A stretch of 64,000 bases of DNA from Mesorhizobium sp. B4-1-4. Its GTDB lineage: Bacteria > Pseudomonadota > Alphaproteobacteria > Rhizobiales > Rhizobiaceae. The DNA lies in NCBI RefSeq assembly GCF_006439395.2, contig NZ_CP083950.1, forward strand, positions 2,914,001 through 2,978,000, written 5' to 3'. The notes under the pieces were generated by a model. The model was not told the DNA's origin and made no database searches. It saw only the letters and a program-made list of their open reading frames with translations. The translations under genes and the position numbers were made by a program. Positions 32,866-42,335 of this stretch are shown piece by piece (positions within the stretch are counted from its first letter, which is position 1; the number at the start of each line of letters is the position of its first letter).

Positions 32866-33861
32866 TCAGCTGCGCCTCCCCCGCCAGAATTGCGAGACCA
32901 GCGCGGTGATGAGGCTACTCAAGACCATCCACGCCACGACTTCGGTTTCAGACGCGCCGCGGCCGCGCCGCGCGAGGTCCCTGCCGGAGTCAGCCGCGAC
33001 CACCGGCGCGAGGTCCGGCCGGCTTCCGCGCCTGACCGAGTAGGCCCGCGTTATCTCGGCGCCGAACAGGAAGATCTGCGCCGAATAATAGACCCAGAGC
33101 AGCACGACCAGCAGCGCGCCGGCTGCTCCGTATGACGTGGCTATGGCGCTTGTGCCGATGTACCAGCCGATCAGCGACTTGCCGACGGTGAACAGGAGCG
33201 TGGTGACGACCGAGCCGATGGCAACGTCACGCCATTTGAGCGTTCTGTCCGGCAGCACCTTGTAGATTGCCGCAAACAGCAGGGCGATCAGGACAAAGGA
33301 AACGACGGTGTTGATGGCGCTGATGATCAGCGCGCCGAACGGCAGGCGGGCGTTGATGAACTCGCCAAGCGCCGAGACCGCCGTGCTCGCCGCCAGCGAC
33401 ACCAGGAGCATGAAGCCAAGGGCAGCGACAAGGCCGAGGCTTGCCGCCCGTGCCCGCACCAGCCGCGAAAGCGAGACGCCCTTGGGCTCGACCTTCCAGA
33501 TCTCGTTCAGTGAAAGCTGCATTTCGCCGAAGACGCCTGATGCGGTGACGAAGAGCGTCACCAGCCCGAGGATAGTGGCCAGCGTGCCGGAAGATTTGTG
33601 CGACGCTGTTTCGATCGTCGCCCGCAGGAGGTCGGCAGTCTGTGCTCCCATCACGCCCGATATCTGGGCCGACAGCGCGAGCTGGGCGGCATCGTGGCCA
33701 AACACCAGACCGGCGATCGCCACCACGATGAGCAGGATCGGCGCCAGCGAGGTGGCGGCGTAAAAGGCCATCGCTGCGCCATGGCTCAGCGCCTTGTCGT
33801 TGACGAAGCCGCTGACGCTCTCGCTCAGCAGAACCCAGCCTTCACGGACCCAGCCTGGCAT
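32866..33861 (-). CDS. YihY/BrkB-family membrane protein
   Basis: 331 aa with six predicted membrane helices and the family signatures SHGAAMAFYAATSLAPILLI, SGVFGEMQLSLNEIWKV, and LLVVLLWVYYSAQIFLFGAE. The family was once annotated as ribonuclease BN in error; its role in the inner membrane is not settled. The C-terminal tail beyond residue 275 is soluble and then ends in one further hydrophobic segment (VVAWMVLSSLITALVSQF), which is not typical of shorter members. Confidence 0.9.
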   Translation of the reverse strand: MPGWVREGWVLLSESVSGFVNDKALSHGAAMAFYAATSLAPILLIVVAIAGLVFGHDAAQLALSAQISGVMGAQTADLLRATIETASHKSSGTLATILGLVTLFVTASGVFGEMQLSLNEIWKVEPKGVSLSRLVRARAASLGLVAALGFMLLVSLAASTAVSALGEFINARLPFGALIISAINTVVSFVLIALLFAAIYKVLPDRTLKWRDVAIGSVVTTLLFTVGKSLIGWYIGTSAIATSYGAAGALLVVLLWVYYSAQIFLFGAEITRAYSVRRGSRPDLAPVVAADSGRDLARRGRGASETEVVAWMVLSSLITALVSQFWRGRRS

Positions 33862-34308
33862 CTTTCCTCACCTGCCGCCGATATCGGCCGCGCTATCGCG
33901 CATGAGCATCATCGAGTTCCGTCCCTATGGACGGGATCACCTGGCGCTGTCTCGCGACAGCTTCGGCGAGCGCCAGATGGCCTTGCGGACCTCGGCCAAA
34001 CTATCCTTGCCGGCATCGAGTTCGTCATGGCTCGTCGCGCGCACACGGCTTCTAACAACCGGTGGGGCGGTCGGGTTCCGCTTGTTCCCCGGCCGGAGCT
34101 TCATCGGGTGGGCCAGTCGGCAAGCCTGCGGCGGGCGTTCGCGGCGCCGCCGGCATCGCCATCTCCGACGGAGAACAGGCGGCCGGCCAGCTGGCGCAGA
34201 AAATCCCATCCGGGGAGCTCCGACGACGAAGTTGCGCGCGAGGGGAACCAGAGGGCCCGCACCCGCGTCATAGAAGCAGGTTCCTGTTGCGGTCCAAGAG
34301 TGACATCG
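33862..34308. other. gene-poor stretch, no convincing gene
   Basis: Several overlapping open frames cross these 447 bases on both strands. None has a start signal plus a recognisable domain, and none stands out over the others. The stretch separates divergent genes (BrkB family and L,D-transpeptidase) and should contain both promoters. Confidence 0.4.
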
Positions 34309-35313
34309 ATGATCCGGCTCCTTCTTGTCGTCTTCGCTGCGTTCGCCCTCGCCTGTAGCGTGGCGCGGGCGGCCAAGCTGGACATGACCACTGTCAATCA
34401 AGCCCAGTTCGCCGCCGGCGAGCCAAAAGACGTTGATCCGGCCGTGCTGAAGGCGCAAATCCTTCTGGACCGGGCCCGCTTCTCGCCGGGCCTGATCGAC
34501 GGCCGCATTTCAGAAAACTTCGTCAAGGCAGTCGGGGCCTTTCAAACGGCGAGCGGACTCCCGTCGGATGGCAAGCTCACTCAGGAGACCTGGGACAAGC
34601 TCATGGCAACCTCCACCAATCCCGTGCTGGTAACCTATGAGGTGACGCGCAAGGACGTGCGCGGGCCCTTCACCAAGCGCATTCCGAGCCGTATGGAGAA
34701 GATGGCCCGTCTACCGAGGCTCGGCTATCGCAACGCGGTGGAGAAGCTGGCGGAGCGCTTTCACATCAGCGAACAATTGCTCAGGAGGCTCAATCCGGGC
34801 ATCGGCTTTAGGAAGGCCGGCACAATGTTGGTGGTGCCGGATGTTGGCCGGGACGGCCCTCCCGCCGCTGTCGCGAGCGTCGAGGTCGACAAAGGCGCTC
34901 GTCTGGTGCGCGTGCTCGATCCTTCGGGCAAATGGCTCGCGGTCTACCCTGCCTCGATCGGGAGCGAGGAGAAACCTGCACCAAGCGGCATGGCGGAAGT
35001 CAAACGCGTGGTTCACAACCCCACCTATCATTATGATCCGCATTTTGCTTTCAAGGGTGTCAAGACCAAGCGCCCGTTCACCATCGCTGCCGGGCCGAAC
35101 AATCCCGTGGGATCGATCTGGATCGACCTGTCCATCGAAAGCTATGGTATTCACGGCACGCCCGAACCGGGCAAGATCGGCACAACCTTCTCGCACGGCT
35201 GCATCCGGCTGACCAACTGGGATGCGGAAGACCTCGGCTCCATGGTCCAGCAGGGGACCAAGGTCAGCTTCACGGAGGGGTTGGCGGACGCTGGCGGCGA
35301 AGGGTCTCACTAG
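34309..35313 (+). CDS. L,D-transpeptidase (YkuD) with peptidoglycan-binding domain
   Basis: 334 aa. A signal peptide (LLLVVFAAFALACSVARA) exports it to the periplasm. Residues 40-105 form a peptidoglycan-binding domain (LLDRARFSPGLIDGRISENF, FQTASGLPSDGKLTQETW). A LysM-like segment follows (AERFHISEQLLRRLNPG). The YkuD catalytic domain at the C terminus has the histidine in YGIHGTPEPG and the nucleophile C298 in FSHGCIRLTNWDAEDL. The enzyme makes 3-3 cross-links or attaches proteins to peptidoglycan. ATG 34309 is chosen because the signal peptide starts there; the frame is open far upstream without coding character. Confidence 0.92.
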   Translation: MIRLLLVVFAAFALACSVARAAKLDMTTVNQAQFAAGEPKDVDPAVLKAQILLDRARFSPGLIDGRISENFVKAVGAFQTASGLPSDGKLTQETWDKLMATSTNPVLVTYEVTRKDVRGPFTKRIPSRMEKMARLPRLGYRNAVEKLAERFHISEQLLRRLNPGIGFRKAGTMLVVPDVGRDGPPAAVASVEVDKGARLVRVLDPSGKWLAVYPASIGSEEKPAPSGMAEVKRVVHNPTYHYDPHFAFKGVKTKRPFTIAAGPNNPVGSIWIDLSIESYGIHGTPEPGKIGTTFSHGCIRLTNWDAEDLGSMVQQGTKVSFTEGLADAGGEGSH

Positions 35314-35552
35314 CCTTGCGTTCCTGAGGCCGGTGCGTGCGGGCCAGTTTCGCGGCAAACTCGGCGGCTTCCGCGACACTTATCACGACCCGGTCCCGGT
35401 CAGCGCGTCCGGGCCGGATCTGCCGAGTTGCCTTCTTTTGGCGCGGCAGGTGTTTTGCGGATGTCTCGGGTCACGTCGGGAGATCTGGGCCGGATCGTCA
35501 TCCGCAACCTTTTCCTTGTTCGCCGATTAATTGGGCTAAAGGAGTGTCTACG

Positions 35553-35768
35553 TTGCGAAAAAAAGACCGATCGGTGGAAGCGCCACCGCCATCTGACGAC
35601 AATGCGCAACCTCGCACCCGACCTCTGAAAGGCGAGGACGCCGAGGTTAAGCACCTTACCGCCACGACGAACCTGTCACCCAAGCAAGCACGGGATGTTT
35701 TGCGGCGCCACGGCAATGACTGGCGTAAGATCGACGACGTCGCAAAGACATTCGAGCCCGACGACTGA
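35553..35768 (+). CDS. small DUF3606-like protein, TTG start
   Basis: 71 aa. A strong ribosome site (AAAGGAG, eight bases before) points to TTG 35553 as the start, although the frame is open from 35337. The N terminus is basic and disordered (RKKDRSVEAPPPSDD). The C-terminal 35 residues look like a small helical domain (TTNLSPKQARDVLRRHGNDW, then RKIDDVAKTF), similar in style to DUF3606 or UBA-like helix bundles. Function is unknown. Its neighbours are other small envelope or stress genes. Confidence 0.65.
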   Translation: MRKKDRSVEAPPPSDDNAQPRTRPLKGEDAEVKHLTATTNLSPKQARDVLRRHGNDWRKIDDVAKTFEPDD

Positions 35769-36071
35769 CCGGAACGGCGTTGGCGTTGGACGCGCAAATG
35801 ACGCGTGGTTGTCGTTGCGGCGAAGAGGATCGCATCGCGATTCTGGAGCGCACGAACCTGCGCAACTCCATTGACTGAATCCGATGGCGGACCCCGCCCG
35901 CCGTTTCCATGCGAACGCGTCCGCAAGGGCCGGCAAGGCGCTGCACCTGTCCATTGACGCTGCGAAGCCAGTGCTTCGAAGACCCCAGTTTGTGCGGAAC
36001 CGTACAAAGGCGATTTCAGGCAACCAACTCAATTTGCCGACATTATTGGGAAAAGCATCGGGAGGAAGACC
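35769..36071. other. 303-base gap, nothing identified
   Basis: I see no supported gene, repeat or RNA here. A GGAAC at 35996-36000 resembles the -35 half of an EcfG-type promoter, but no CGTT follows at the required spacing. Confidence 0.4.
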
Positions 36072-36377
36072 ATGCTCCCATACAACACGCATGAGGAATA
36101 TGAGATCGGTGACGAAGTCGCGCTGACGAGTACCGTCATAAGCATTCTCCCCAGCGGACGCGCCATAGCCGGCATTCCATCGTATGGCCATCCTTATGCG
36201 ATCGACCCGCCGCCCAAGACCCGCGCCGGAGACAAGGTTGTGCTTGTTGGGGACGTCATCCGTATCGACCGCGAAGCCAATAAGCTCACCGTGCGGATCG
36301 ACTGCGGCGGCGTGGTCACCGTCGACAAGTCCGCGATCACGAGGCTGAGGAAGCACCGCCGAACCTCAGCGGACTGA
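36072..36377 (+). CDS. small protein of unknown function, beta-rich
   Basis: 101 aa from ATG 36072, which follows a good ribosome site (GGGAGGAAG). The sequence alternates strands and turns (YEIGDEVALTSTVISILPSG, then AGDKVVLVGDVIRIDREANK, then LTVRIDCGGVVTVDKSAITR) and suggests a small OB- or SH3-like barrel. I do not recognise a family. No signal peptide is present. Confidence 0.7.
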   Translation: MLPYNTHEEYEIGDEVALTSTVISILPSGRAIAGIPSYGHPYAIDPPPKTRAGDKVVLVGDVIRIDREANKLTVRIDCGGVVTVDKSAITRLRKHRRTSAD

Positions 36378-36574
36378 GGTGCGAGGCAGAAAGTTGGAAA
36401 AACCTCCAGGAATTCGAGGCGGGCACCGTAAAACGGAACACCCATTTCAGGCGCGGAGGACCGCGCTCGATCACCGCGGGCGACGCCACGCTGGCCAATG
36501 AGCCGACCCCTTTCAGAATCCGATCAACTATCGAGGCGCCTCGGAACCTTTCGTCCGCGATCCACTTCCTTTGC

Positions 36575-37369
36575 ATGTCCCCGAAGGTTGAACTGCCAAT
36601 CCTGCGAGAGAACAGCCCCGGTCGGGAAGTCAACTGTGAGGTCGCGTTGGAGCCCGCCTTCGAGGAACTGGTCGCAGCGTCACAAGCGCGCGGATGGACA
36701 GCCCAGGAAACGGCGGCAACTCTCCTGAAAATTGCAAAGGCGCATGCGGACCGGCTTGAAGCTATCGTGGATACAGACGGTTTTTGGAGGCGGGCCGGGT
36801 CGAACTCGTTGGATGCCGCCGCGGAGATCTTTCGCGAGGCCATGCGGCAGACCGTCAAGCGGTACTCGCTTTGGTATCTGGTAGAGGGCGTGCTGCTGGT
36901 CACGGCCGGAATTCTAGCCGTGATCTTTCCTATGATCTCGTCGGTTGCCGTGGTGGTCCTGCTCGGGTGGCTGCTGATCATCAGCGGCGCCCTGCAAGGC
37001 ATAAGCCTGGTCGGCGCGGGCCACGTGCCTCATTTCTGGTTGCAACTCATCTCCGTCATCCTTGCCGTGATGATTGGTCTGCTTTTTCTGCGCCATCCTG
37101 GAAACGGCCTGCTGACCATCACCTTGCTGCTGATCGTCTTCTTCATGATCGAGGGCATCTCGAAGGTGGTTTTCGCCCTCACCATCCGTCCCTTTCCCAA
37201 CTGGGGCTGGGTCTTGGGGAGTGGACTGATTGGGATTCTTCTTTCCCTGATGGTGTGGATCAGGATTCCCCTGACGGCCATGTGGCTGATTGGGCTGCTG
37301 TTGGGGATTGAACTGATCAGCGTGGGCGCGGCGACTGCTTACCTCGCTTGGCGAATACGCAAGAGTTGA
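36575..37369 (+). CDS. HdeD-family (DUF308) membrane protein with N-terminal extra region
   Basis: 264 aa. From about residue 90 it is a normal HdeD/DUF308 protein with six helices (LWYLVEGVLLVTAGILAVIF, VAVVVLLGWLLIISGALQGI and onwards), a family tied to acid resistance in enterics. The first 90 residues are soluble and helical (EPAFEELVAASQARGWTAQE, TLLKIAKAHADRLEAIVD), and usual HdeD proteins lack them. The frame is continuous, so either a fusion exists or translation begins at the internal ATG 36839. No good ribosome site precedes ATG 36575. Confidence 0.8.
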   Translation: MSPKVELPILRENSPGREVNCEVALEPAFEELVAASQARGWTAQETAATLLKIAKAHADRLEAIVDTDGFWRRAGSNSLDAAAEIFREAMRQTVKRYSLWYLVEGVLLVTAGILAVIFPMISSVAVVVLLGWLLIISGALQGISLVGAGHVPHFWLQLISVILAVMIGLLFLRHPGNGLLTITLLLIVFFMIEGISKVVFALTIRPFPNWGWVLGSGLIGILLSLMVWIRIPLTAMWLIGLLLGIELISVGAATAYLAWRIRKS

Positions 37370-37750
37370 ACGACGATACGGACTTCTCAAGCCGACGTCC
37401 GCCTTCCAGGCGAGCGGCGCTACGGCAACCCAGCCGATTTCACTCCGCTTAGATCAAAAGATCCGGCTGCAACAAGTGCATCCATCTACGGCAGGTTGCA
37501 TAATTTTCTTGCGGAAAATCTCACAATATTAAGTAAAGTTAAGTAAAATTGGCGAAGATTCACGCTATAATTGCATTAGCCGCCGCTTATTCCATTCACG
37601 CGGAGCCTCGACAGAAGGATAAGATATTTTTCCCTGTACTATTTACTTATTTCTTGGAACAATAGGGTGAGTCACAGGTTTGCTCGAAGCGGTCGCTTGA
37701 ACTTGCATCGAGCGGCGGGGCGGGCCAGGCACACCAGGAAGGATTGTCCC
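37370..37750. promoter_or_regulatory. AT-rich upstream region of the secreted glucanase
   Basis: These 381 bases are markedly richer in A and T than the rest of the window. They contain a short direct repeat (TTAAGTAAAGTTAAGTAAAATT at about 37529-37550, period 10-11) and a perfect TATAAT at 37566-37571. A consensus -35 box at the right spacing is not evident. The stretch fits a regulated promoter for the glycanase-secretion genes. AT-rich sites of this kind bind MucR or H-NS-like proteins in rhizobia, but no specific site is claimed. Confidence 0.5.
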
Positions 37751-39217
37751 ATGAGCTTCGTCGTCAACGCGCTAGGCGTCCCTCTCCCCTATAGCGGCGC
37801 TTCCAACCATTGGTTTTCGGCGGCCGGGGTCGGGCCGGTGCTATACGGCACCGCCGGCAACGACTCCATCTGGGGCGCCGGCGGTGCCAACGTCACCATG
37901 TATGGCGGCGCGGGCGACGACATCTATTACCTCTATGGCGCGGGCAACAAGGTGGTCGAGTCCGCCGGGGCGGGCATCGACACGATCAGTACCTGGATGA
38001 GCTACACGCTGCCGGACAATGTCGAGAACCTCGTCGTCACCAACCCCCACAATTTTGCGTTCGGCAATGCGCTGGACAACATCATCACCGCCACGGCCGG
38101 CGGCCAGACGCTGGACGGCGGCCGGGGGAACGATGTCCTGATCGATGGTGGCGGCGGCGGCGACACTTTTATCGTCTCGAAGGGCAATGGAAGCGATCTG
38201 ATCGTCAATTTCGCCGCAAACGATACCGTCCGCCTCGATGGCTACGGTTTCACTTCGTTCGATGCCATCCACTCCAACATGATCCAGGCGGGACCGAATG
38301 TTGTGCTGAACCTCGGATCCGGCGAGATCCTCGAGTTCAAGAACACGACCATCGACAAGCTGCAGCCCAGCCAGTTCGAACTGCCGATCGACAAGTCCGG
38401 CATGACGCTATCCTTCAACGACGACTTCAACTCGCTCAGCCTCTGGAACGGCCATAGCGGCACCTGGAATTCCAATTTCTGGTGGGGCCAACCGAATGGA
38501 AGTACCCTGACCGGCAACAGCGAGCTGCAATGGTACATCAACACCAATTACGCCCCGACCAGCTCGGTGCATCCGTTCAGCGTGCATGACGGAGTTCTCA
38601 CCATCACCGCGGCGCAGGCGCCAGCCGACATCAAGCCCCTCATCAACAACTACGGATACACATCCGGCCTGCTGACGACGCATGAATCCTTCTCCCAGAC
38701 TTATGGCTATTTCGAAATGCGGGCCGAGTTGCCCCATACGGCCGGGGCCTGGCCAGCCTTCTGGCTTCTTCCCGAAAACGGCTCATGGCCTCCGGAGCTG
38801 GATGCTGTGGAAGCGCGCGGCCAGGATCCGAACTCGCTCTACATGACGGCGCATTCGAATGCCACGGGCCAGCACACGGAGGTTTCGTCCACGGTGAACG
38901 TCATGGATACGGGAGGCTTCCACACCTATGGCGTGCTTTGGACTCCCGATGAGCTTGTCTGGACGTATGACGGCATTGAGGTCGCCAAGGCAGCCACGCC
39001 GGCCGACATGCACAGCCCCATGTACATGCTGGCCAATCTCGCGATCGGCGGCGCCGCCGGCACACCGCCGGATCATCTCGCCACGCCGGCCGAGATGAAG
39101 ATCGACTACATCCGCGCCTACACGCTGAACGACACGGCAAGCCACGCTCTCGAATTGGCCAGCCATACGGCGACCAGCACACACCATTTGGGCATGGCGG
39201 GCGAGCATTCGGCCTGA
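37751..39217 (+). CDS. secreted GH16 glycanase with N-terminal RTX-like repeats (ExsH-like)
   Basis: 488 aa. Residues 25-170 carry glycine-aspartate repeats of the RTX type (VLYGTAGNDSIWGAGGANVT, MYGGAGDDIYYL, LDGGRGNDVLIDGGGGGDTF), which bind calcium and mark type I secreted proteins. Residues 220-470 are a GH16 catalytic domain, with the active-site motif ELDAVE at 349-354 (nucleophile E349, acid/base E354). The layout matches ExsH of Sinorhizobium, which cleaves succinoglycan. No N-terminal signal peptide is present, as expected. AGGAAGGA precedes ATG 37751. The prsDE pair follows directly, so it is probably its exporter. Confidence 0.9.
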   Translation: MSFVVNALGVPLPYSGASNHWFSAAGVGPVLYGTAGNDSIWGAGGANVTMYGGAGDDIYYLYGAGNKVVESAGAGIDTISTWMSYTLPDNVENLVVTNPHNFAFGNALDNIITATAGGQTLDGGRGNDVLIDGGGGGDTFIVSKGNGSDLIVNFAANDTVRLDGYGFTSFDAIHSNMIQAGPNVVLNLGSGEILEFKNTTIDKLQPSQFELPIDKSGMTLSFNDDFNSLSLWNGHSGTWNSNFWWGQPNGSTLTGNSELQWYINTNYAPTSSVHPFSVHDGVLTITAAQAPADIKPLINNYGYTSGLLTTHESFSQTYGYFEMRAELPHTAGAWPAFWLLPENGSWPPELDAVEARGQDPNSLYMTAHSNATGQHTEVSSTVNVMDTGGFHTYGVLWTPDELVWTYDGIEVAKAATPADMHSPMYMLANLAIGGAAGTPPDHLATPAEMKIDYIRAYTLNDTASHALELASHTATSTHHLGMAGEHSA

Positions 39218-39263
39218 AGCATGTGACCAGCCCCATGCCGTGGGTTCGACAGGGAGTGCGGGA

Positions 39264-41012
39264 ATGACTGGACAGTCGGGCTTGCGGCCTGTTTTCCGTC
39301 GCGTCGTCGCCGATGTCGGGCTCTTCTCGCTGCTCATCAACATCCTGCTCCTGGTCATCCCGCTCTACCTGCTGCAAGTCTATGATCGCGTCCTGCCCTC
39401 CTCGAGCGTTGAGACGCTCATCTATCTGTCGGCCATCGCGGTCCTGGCGCTTGCCTTCCTCGGCTTCCTGGACGCGGTCCGCGCCATCTACACGCAGCGC
39501 GTCGCGGCCACCGTCGACAGGAGGCTGGGGGCAAGGACGTTCGCCGCCTCGCTCAGCGCTGGATATGCAGGCGCAAGCCTGTCGCCGCTGCGCGACCTCG
39601 CCTCGGTCTGCTCCTTCATCAGGTCACGCGGCGTGGCGGTGCTGTTCGACCTGCCCTTCGCTCCCCTCTTCCTCGCTCTCATCTACCTCATCCATCCGGT
39701 CCTGTTCTGGCTGACGCTCGCCGGAGCGGTGGTGCTCTTCGTGCTGGTCATGGCGAACCAGCTCGCCATTGGCCGCAACGATGCCTTGTCCACGGAACGC
39801 TCGGCTCTGGCCAGCCAGTCGGAACAGGCCTTCACCCGCAATGCCGAAACGCTGCGCGCCATGGGCATGGTTAAGAACGCCGCAGGCGTGTGGGGACAGC
39901 ATGTCGGGGAAGCGCTCGCCCTGCACGACCGTTCTTCGAGCGCCAATGCGATCTTCAGCGGAATTTCGCGGGCGCTGCGCATGATGCTGCAGCTTGCGAT
40001 ACTGGGCGCCGGCGCGTGGCTGGTGCTGGGAGGCAAGATGACCGCAGGCATGATCTTCGCGTCCTCACTGGTGTCGGCGCGCGCATTGCAGCCGCTCGAC
40101 CAGTTGATCGGATCGTGGCGGCAGATCGTCGAGGCCAGGCGAGCGTGGCAGCGCCTGGAAAAAGCGCTTGTCGAGCATCCGGCACAGACCCGCAAGCTGA
40201 CCTTGCCGGACCCGTCGGGCGCGATTTCGGTGGAGGACCTGATCTTCGTCGCGCCGAATGCCCGGCCGGGCGCCGCGCCCATCATCAAGCGGCTGAACTT
40301 CCGCATTGGCGCCGGCGAAGCGGTGGCCATCGTGGGCCCGAGCGGCGCCGGCAAATCGACGCTGGCGCGGTTGCTCGTCGGCGCCGCGCAGCCGACCAGC
40401 GGCTTCGTCAGGATCGACGGCGCCGACCTCAGGACATGGGACGAAAACCAGCTCGGAAGGCATATCGGCTATCTCGCGCAGGAGGTGGAGCTCTTCCCCG
40501 GATCGATCGCGGACAATGTCGCCCGCTTCGAGCCTGACGCGGACGACGTCTCGATCATCGAGGCAGCCAAGCGCGCCGAGGCCCACGAGATGATCCTGGC
40601 GCAGCCGGACAGCTATCAGACCAGGATCGGTCCGTCGGACCGGACACTGTCGGGCGGCGAGCGCCAGCGCATCGGCCTGGCGCGCGCGCTTTACGGCAAT
40701 CCGCGGCTGCTTTTGCTGGACGAGCCCAGCGCCCATCTCGACGGCACGGGCGAAGCCGCCCTCCAGGCGATGCTCGCGGCCGCGCGCGAGGCCGGCGTCA
40801 CGACCATCGTGATCACGCACCGGCCTTCGATCGCCATGGCCTGCGACCGCGTGATGCTGCTGCGCGGCGGCGTGATCGAGGCCTTCGGCCCGCACAGCGA
40901 CGTGCTTAAGCCACCGGTCGCCGCCAAGGGCTCTCCCGCGCCGGCGAACACGGCGGTGACAGGCTCGTTCGCCACGATGATCCGCACGCATAACGCCCGC
41001 TTCGGATCGTAG
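39264..41012 (+). CDS. prsD: type I secretion ABC transporter, PrsD-like
   Basis: 582 aa: a membrane domain with six helices (residues 20-300) joined to an ATPase domain. Walker A is VGPSGAGKSTLARLL near 356, the ABC signature is LSGGERQRIGLARAL near 462, and Walker B is LLLLDEPSAHLD. It lacks the N-terminal C39-like domain of HlyB, as PrsD does. It powers export of RTX proteins from the cytoplasm to the outside. GGGAG precedes ATG 39264. It lies 46 bp after the glycanase gene and 3 bp before prsE. Confidence 0.92.
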   Translation: MTGQSGLRPVFRRVVADVGLFSLLINILLLVIPLYLLQVYDRVLPSSSVETLIYLSAIAVLALAFLGFLDAVRAIYTQRVAATVDRRLGARTFAASLSAGYAGASLSPLRDLASVCSFIRSRGVAVLFDLPFAPLFLALIYLIHPVLFWLTLAGAVVLFVLVMANQLAIGRNDALSTERSALASQSEQAFTRNAETLRAMGMVKNAAGVWGQHVGEALALHDRSSSANAIFSGISRALRMMLQLAILGAGAWLVLGGKMTAGMIFASSLVSARALQPLDQLIGSWRQIVEARRAWQRLEKALVEHPAQTRKLTLPDPSGAISVEDLIFVAPNARPGAAPIIKRLNFRIGAGEAVAIVGPSGAGKSTLARLLVGAAQPTSGFVRIDGADLRTWDENQLGRHIGYLAQEVELFPGSIADNVARFEPDADDVSIIEAAKRAEAHEMILAQPDSYQTRIGPSDRTLSGGERQRIGLARALYGNPRLLLLDEPSAHLDGTGEAALQAMLAAAREAGVTTIVITHRPSIAMACDRVMLLRGGVIEAFGPHSDVLKPPVAAKGSPAPANTAVTGSFATMIRTHNARFGS

Positions 41013-41015
41013 ACG

Positions 41016-42335
41016 ATGACCACGCAAAGCCTTGCCTGGGAAGGCCAGCCACGCACCAACTTCCGGCGCGTCGCGCTCACCGGCTATGCGGCGATAGCGC
41101 TGCTGGTCGGCTGCTTCGGCTATTGGGCGGCGACCGCGCCCTTGTCCGGCGCGGTGATCACGCAGGGCACGATCTCGGCGACAGGCGGAAACATCCTCAT
41201 CCAGCATCCCGAGGGCGGCATCGTGGACAAGCTGCTGGCCCATGAAGGCGACCGCGTGCGGCAGGGCCAGGATCTGGTCCTGCTCGACAAGACAGCCGCG
41301 CAGGCCGAGCTCAACCGGCTGACGCGGCAATCGATCGCCCTCAGGGCAAGCGCGGCGCGGCTGGAGGCCGAGCGCGACGGACTGGACAGGCTGGCGCCGA
41401 TCACCGAGGCAGCGCCGACGCCGTTCCAGCACGACTTCGAGGCCCTGATCGGGGAACAGCAGAAAGAGTTCGCCGCCAGGCTGGCCCGGTTCCGGTCGGA
41501 GCAATCGATCCTCGCGCAACGGGTCGCCATGCATCGCGAGTCGCTGCGGGGGTTGAACGCCCAGCAACAGGCCATCCAGCAGCAGGCCGGCGTGGTTAAG
41601 AAAGAACTCGAAATCAAGACGAACCTCCTCGACAGGGGCCTCACCAACCGCACCGAATATTCGCAGCTTCTGCGCAGCGAGGCCGACCTCGTCGGTCAGG
41701 CCGGGGCGCTGGAGGCGGACCTCGCCTCGGCCAAGACGCAGATCGTCGAAGCCCAGGACCAGACCGAACGTCTGACGACGCAGCGCGTCGAGGAGGCGCT
41801 GACCAAGCTGGATGAGCTTCGCACCAAGCTCGCCGATATCGGGGAACAGACGCGGACGGCCGAGGCGGTGCTCGAGCGTACGACGATCAAGGCGCCGACC
41901 GCCGGCATCGTGGTGTCGTCGACCTACAACTCGAAGGGCAGCGTGATCGCCCCCGGCGAGAAAATCATGGAGATCCTGCCCACCGCATCGGGCCTGATCG
42001 TCGACGCGCGGCTGCGACCGCGAGACGTCGACCTGGTTCGCGTCGGCCAGCCGGCGAAGCTCAGATTGTCCGCCTTGAACTCGCGCCTGACGCCCGAGGT
42101 TTCAGCCACGGTGACGCAGATTTCCGCGGACCGGCTGATCGACGAGGCAACGCACGAACCCTATTTCCGCGCCAAGCTGAAGATTGCCGACGCCCTGCCG
42201 CCTGGCGTGAGGGCCGAGCAGCTCTATCCTGGAACACCGGTCGAGGCCTTCATCAACACCGGCGACCGGACCTTCTTCGAATATCTCGCACGGCCGATGC
42301 TCGATTCATTCGCCCGCGCCTTCACGGAGCAGTAG
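41016..42335 (+). CDS. prsE: type I secretion membrane fusion protein, PrsE-like
   Basis: 439 aa. One membrane helix near residues 20-40 (TGYAAIALLVGCFGYWAAT) is followed by a lipoyl-like segment (ISATGGNILIQHPEGGIVDK) and a long coiled coil (about residues 90-280). A beta-barrel segment and a closing TVTQISADRLIDEATHEPYF region complete the HlyD family pattern. It bridges the ABC transporter and an outer-membrane TolC protein, which is not in the window. The start is three bases after the prsD stop, so the two are co-translated. Confidence 0.92.
   Translation: MTTQSLAWEGQPRTNFRRVALTGYAAIALLVGCFGYWAATAPLSGAVITQGTISATGGNILIQHPEGGIVDKLLAHEGDRVRQGQDLVLLDKTAAQAELNRLTRQSIALRASAARLEAERDGLDRLAPITEAAPTPFQHDFEALIGEQQKEFAARLARFRSEQSILAQRVAMHRESLRGLNAQQQAIQQQAGVVKKELEIKTNLLDRGLTNRTEYSQLLRSEADLVGQAGALEADLASAKTQIVEAQDQTERLTTQRVEEALTKLDELRTKLADIGEQTRTAEAVLERTTIKAPTAGIVVSSTYNSKGSVIAPGEKIMEILPTASGLIVDARLRPRDVDLVRVGQPAKLRLSALNSRLTPEVSATVTQISADRLIDEATHEPYFRAKLKIADALPPGVRAEQLYPGTPVEAFINTGDRTFFEYLARPMLDSFARAFTEQ

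Noticed and set aside
32713..33135. A 140-codon + strand frame after the phasin gene
   Set aside because: Most of it is antisense to the end of the BrkB-family gene, with no coding signature.
35996..36025. A possible EcfG general-stress promoter (GGAAC)
   Set aside because: No CGTT occurs 16 or 17 bases downstream; other GGAAC words near the stress-type genes also lack it.
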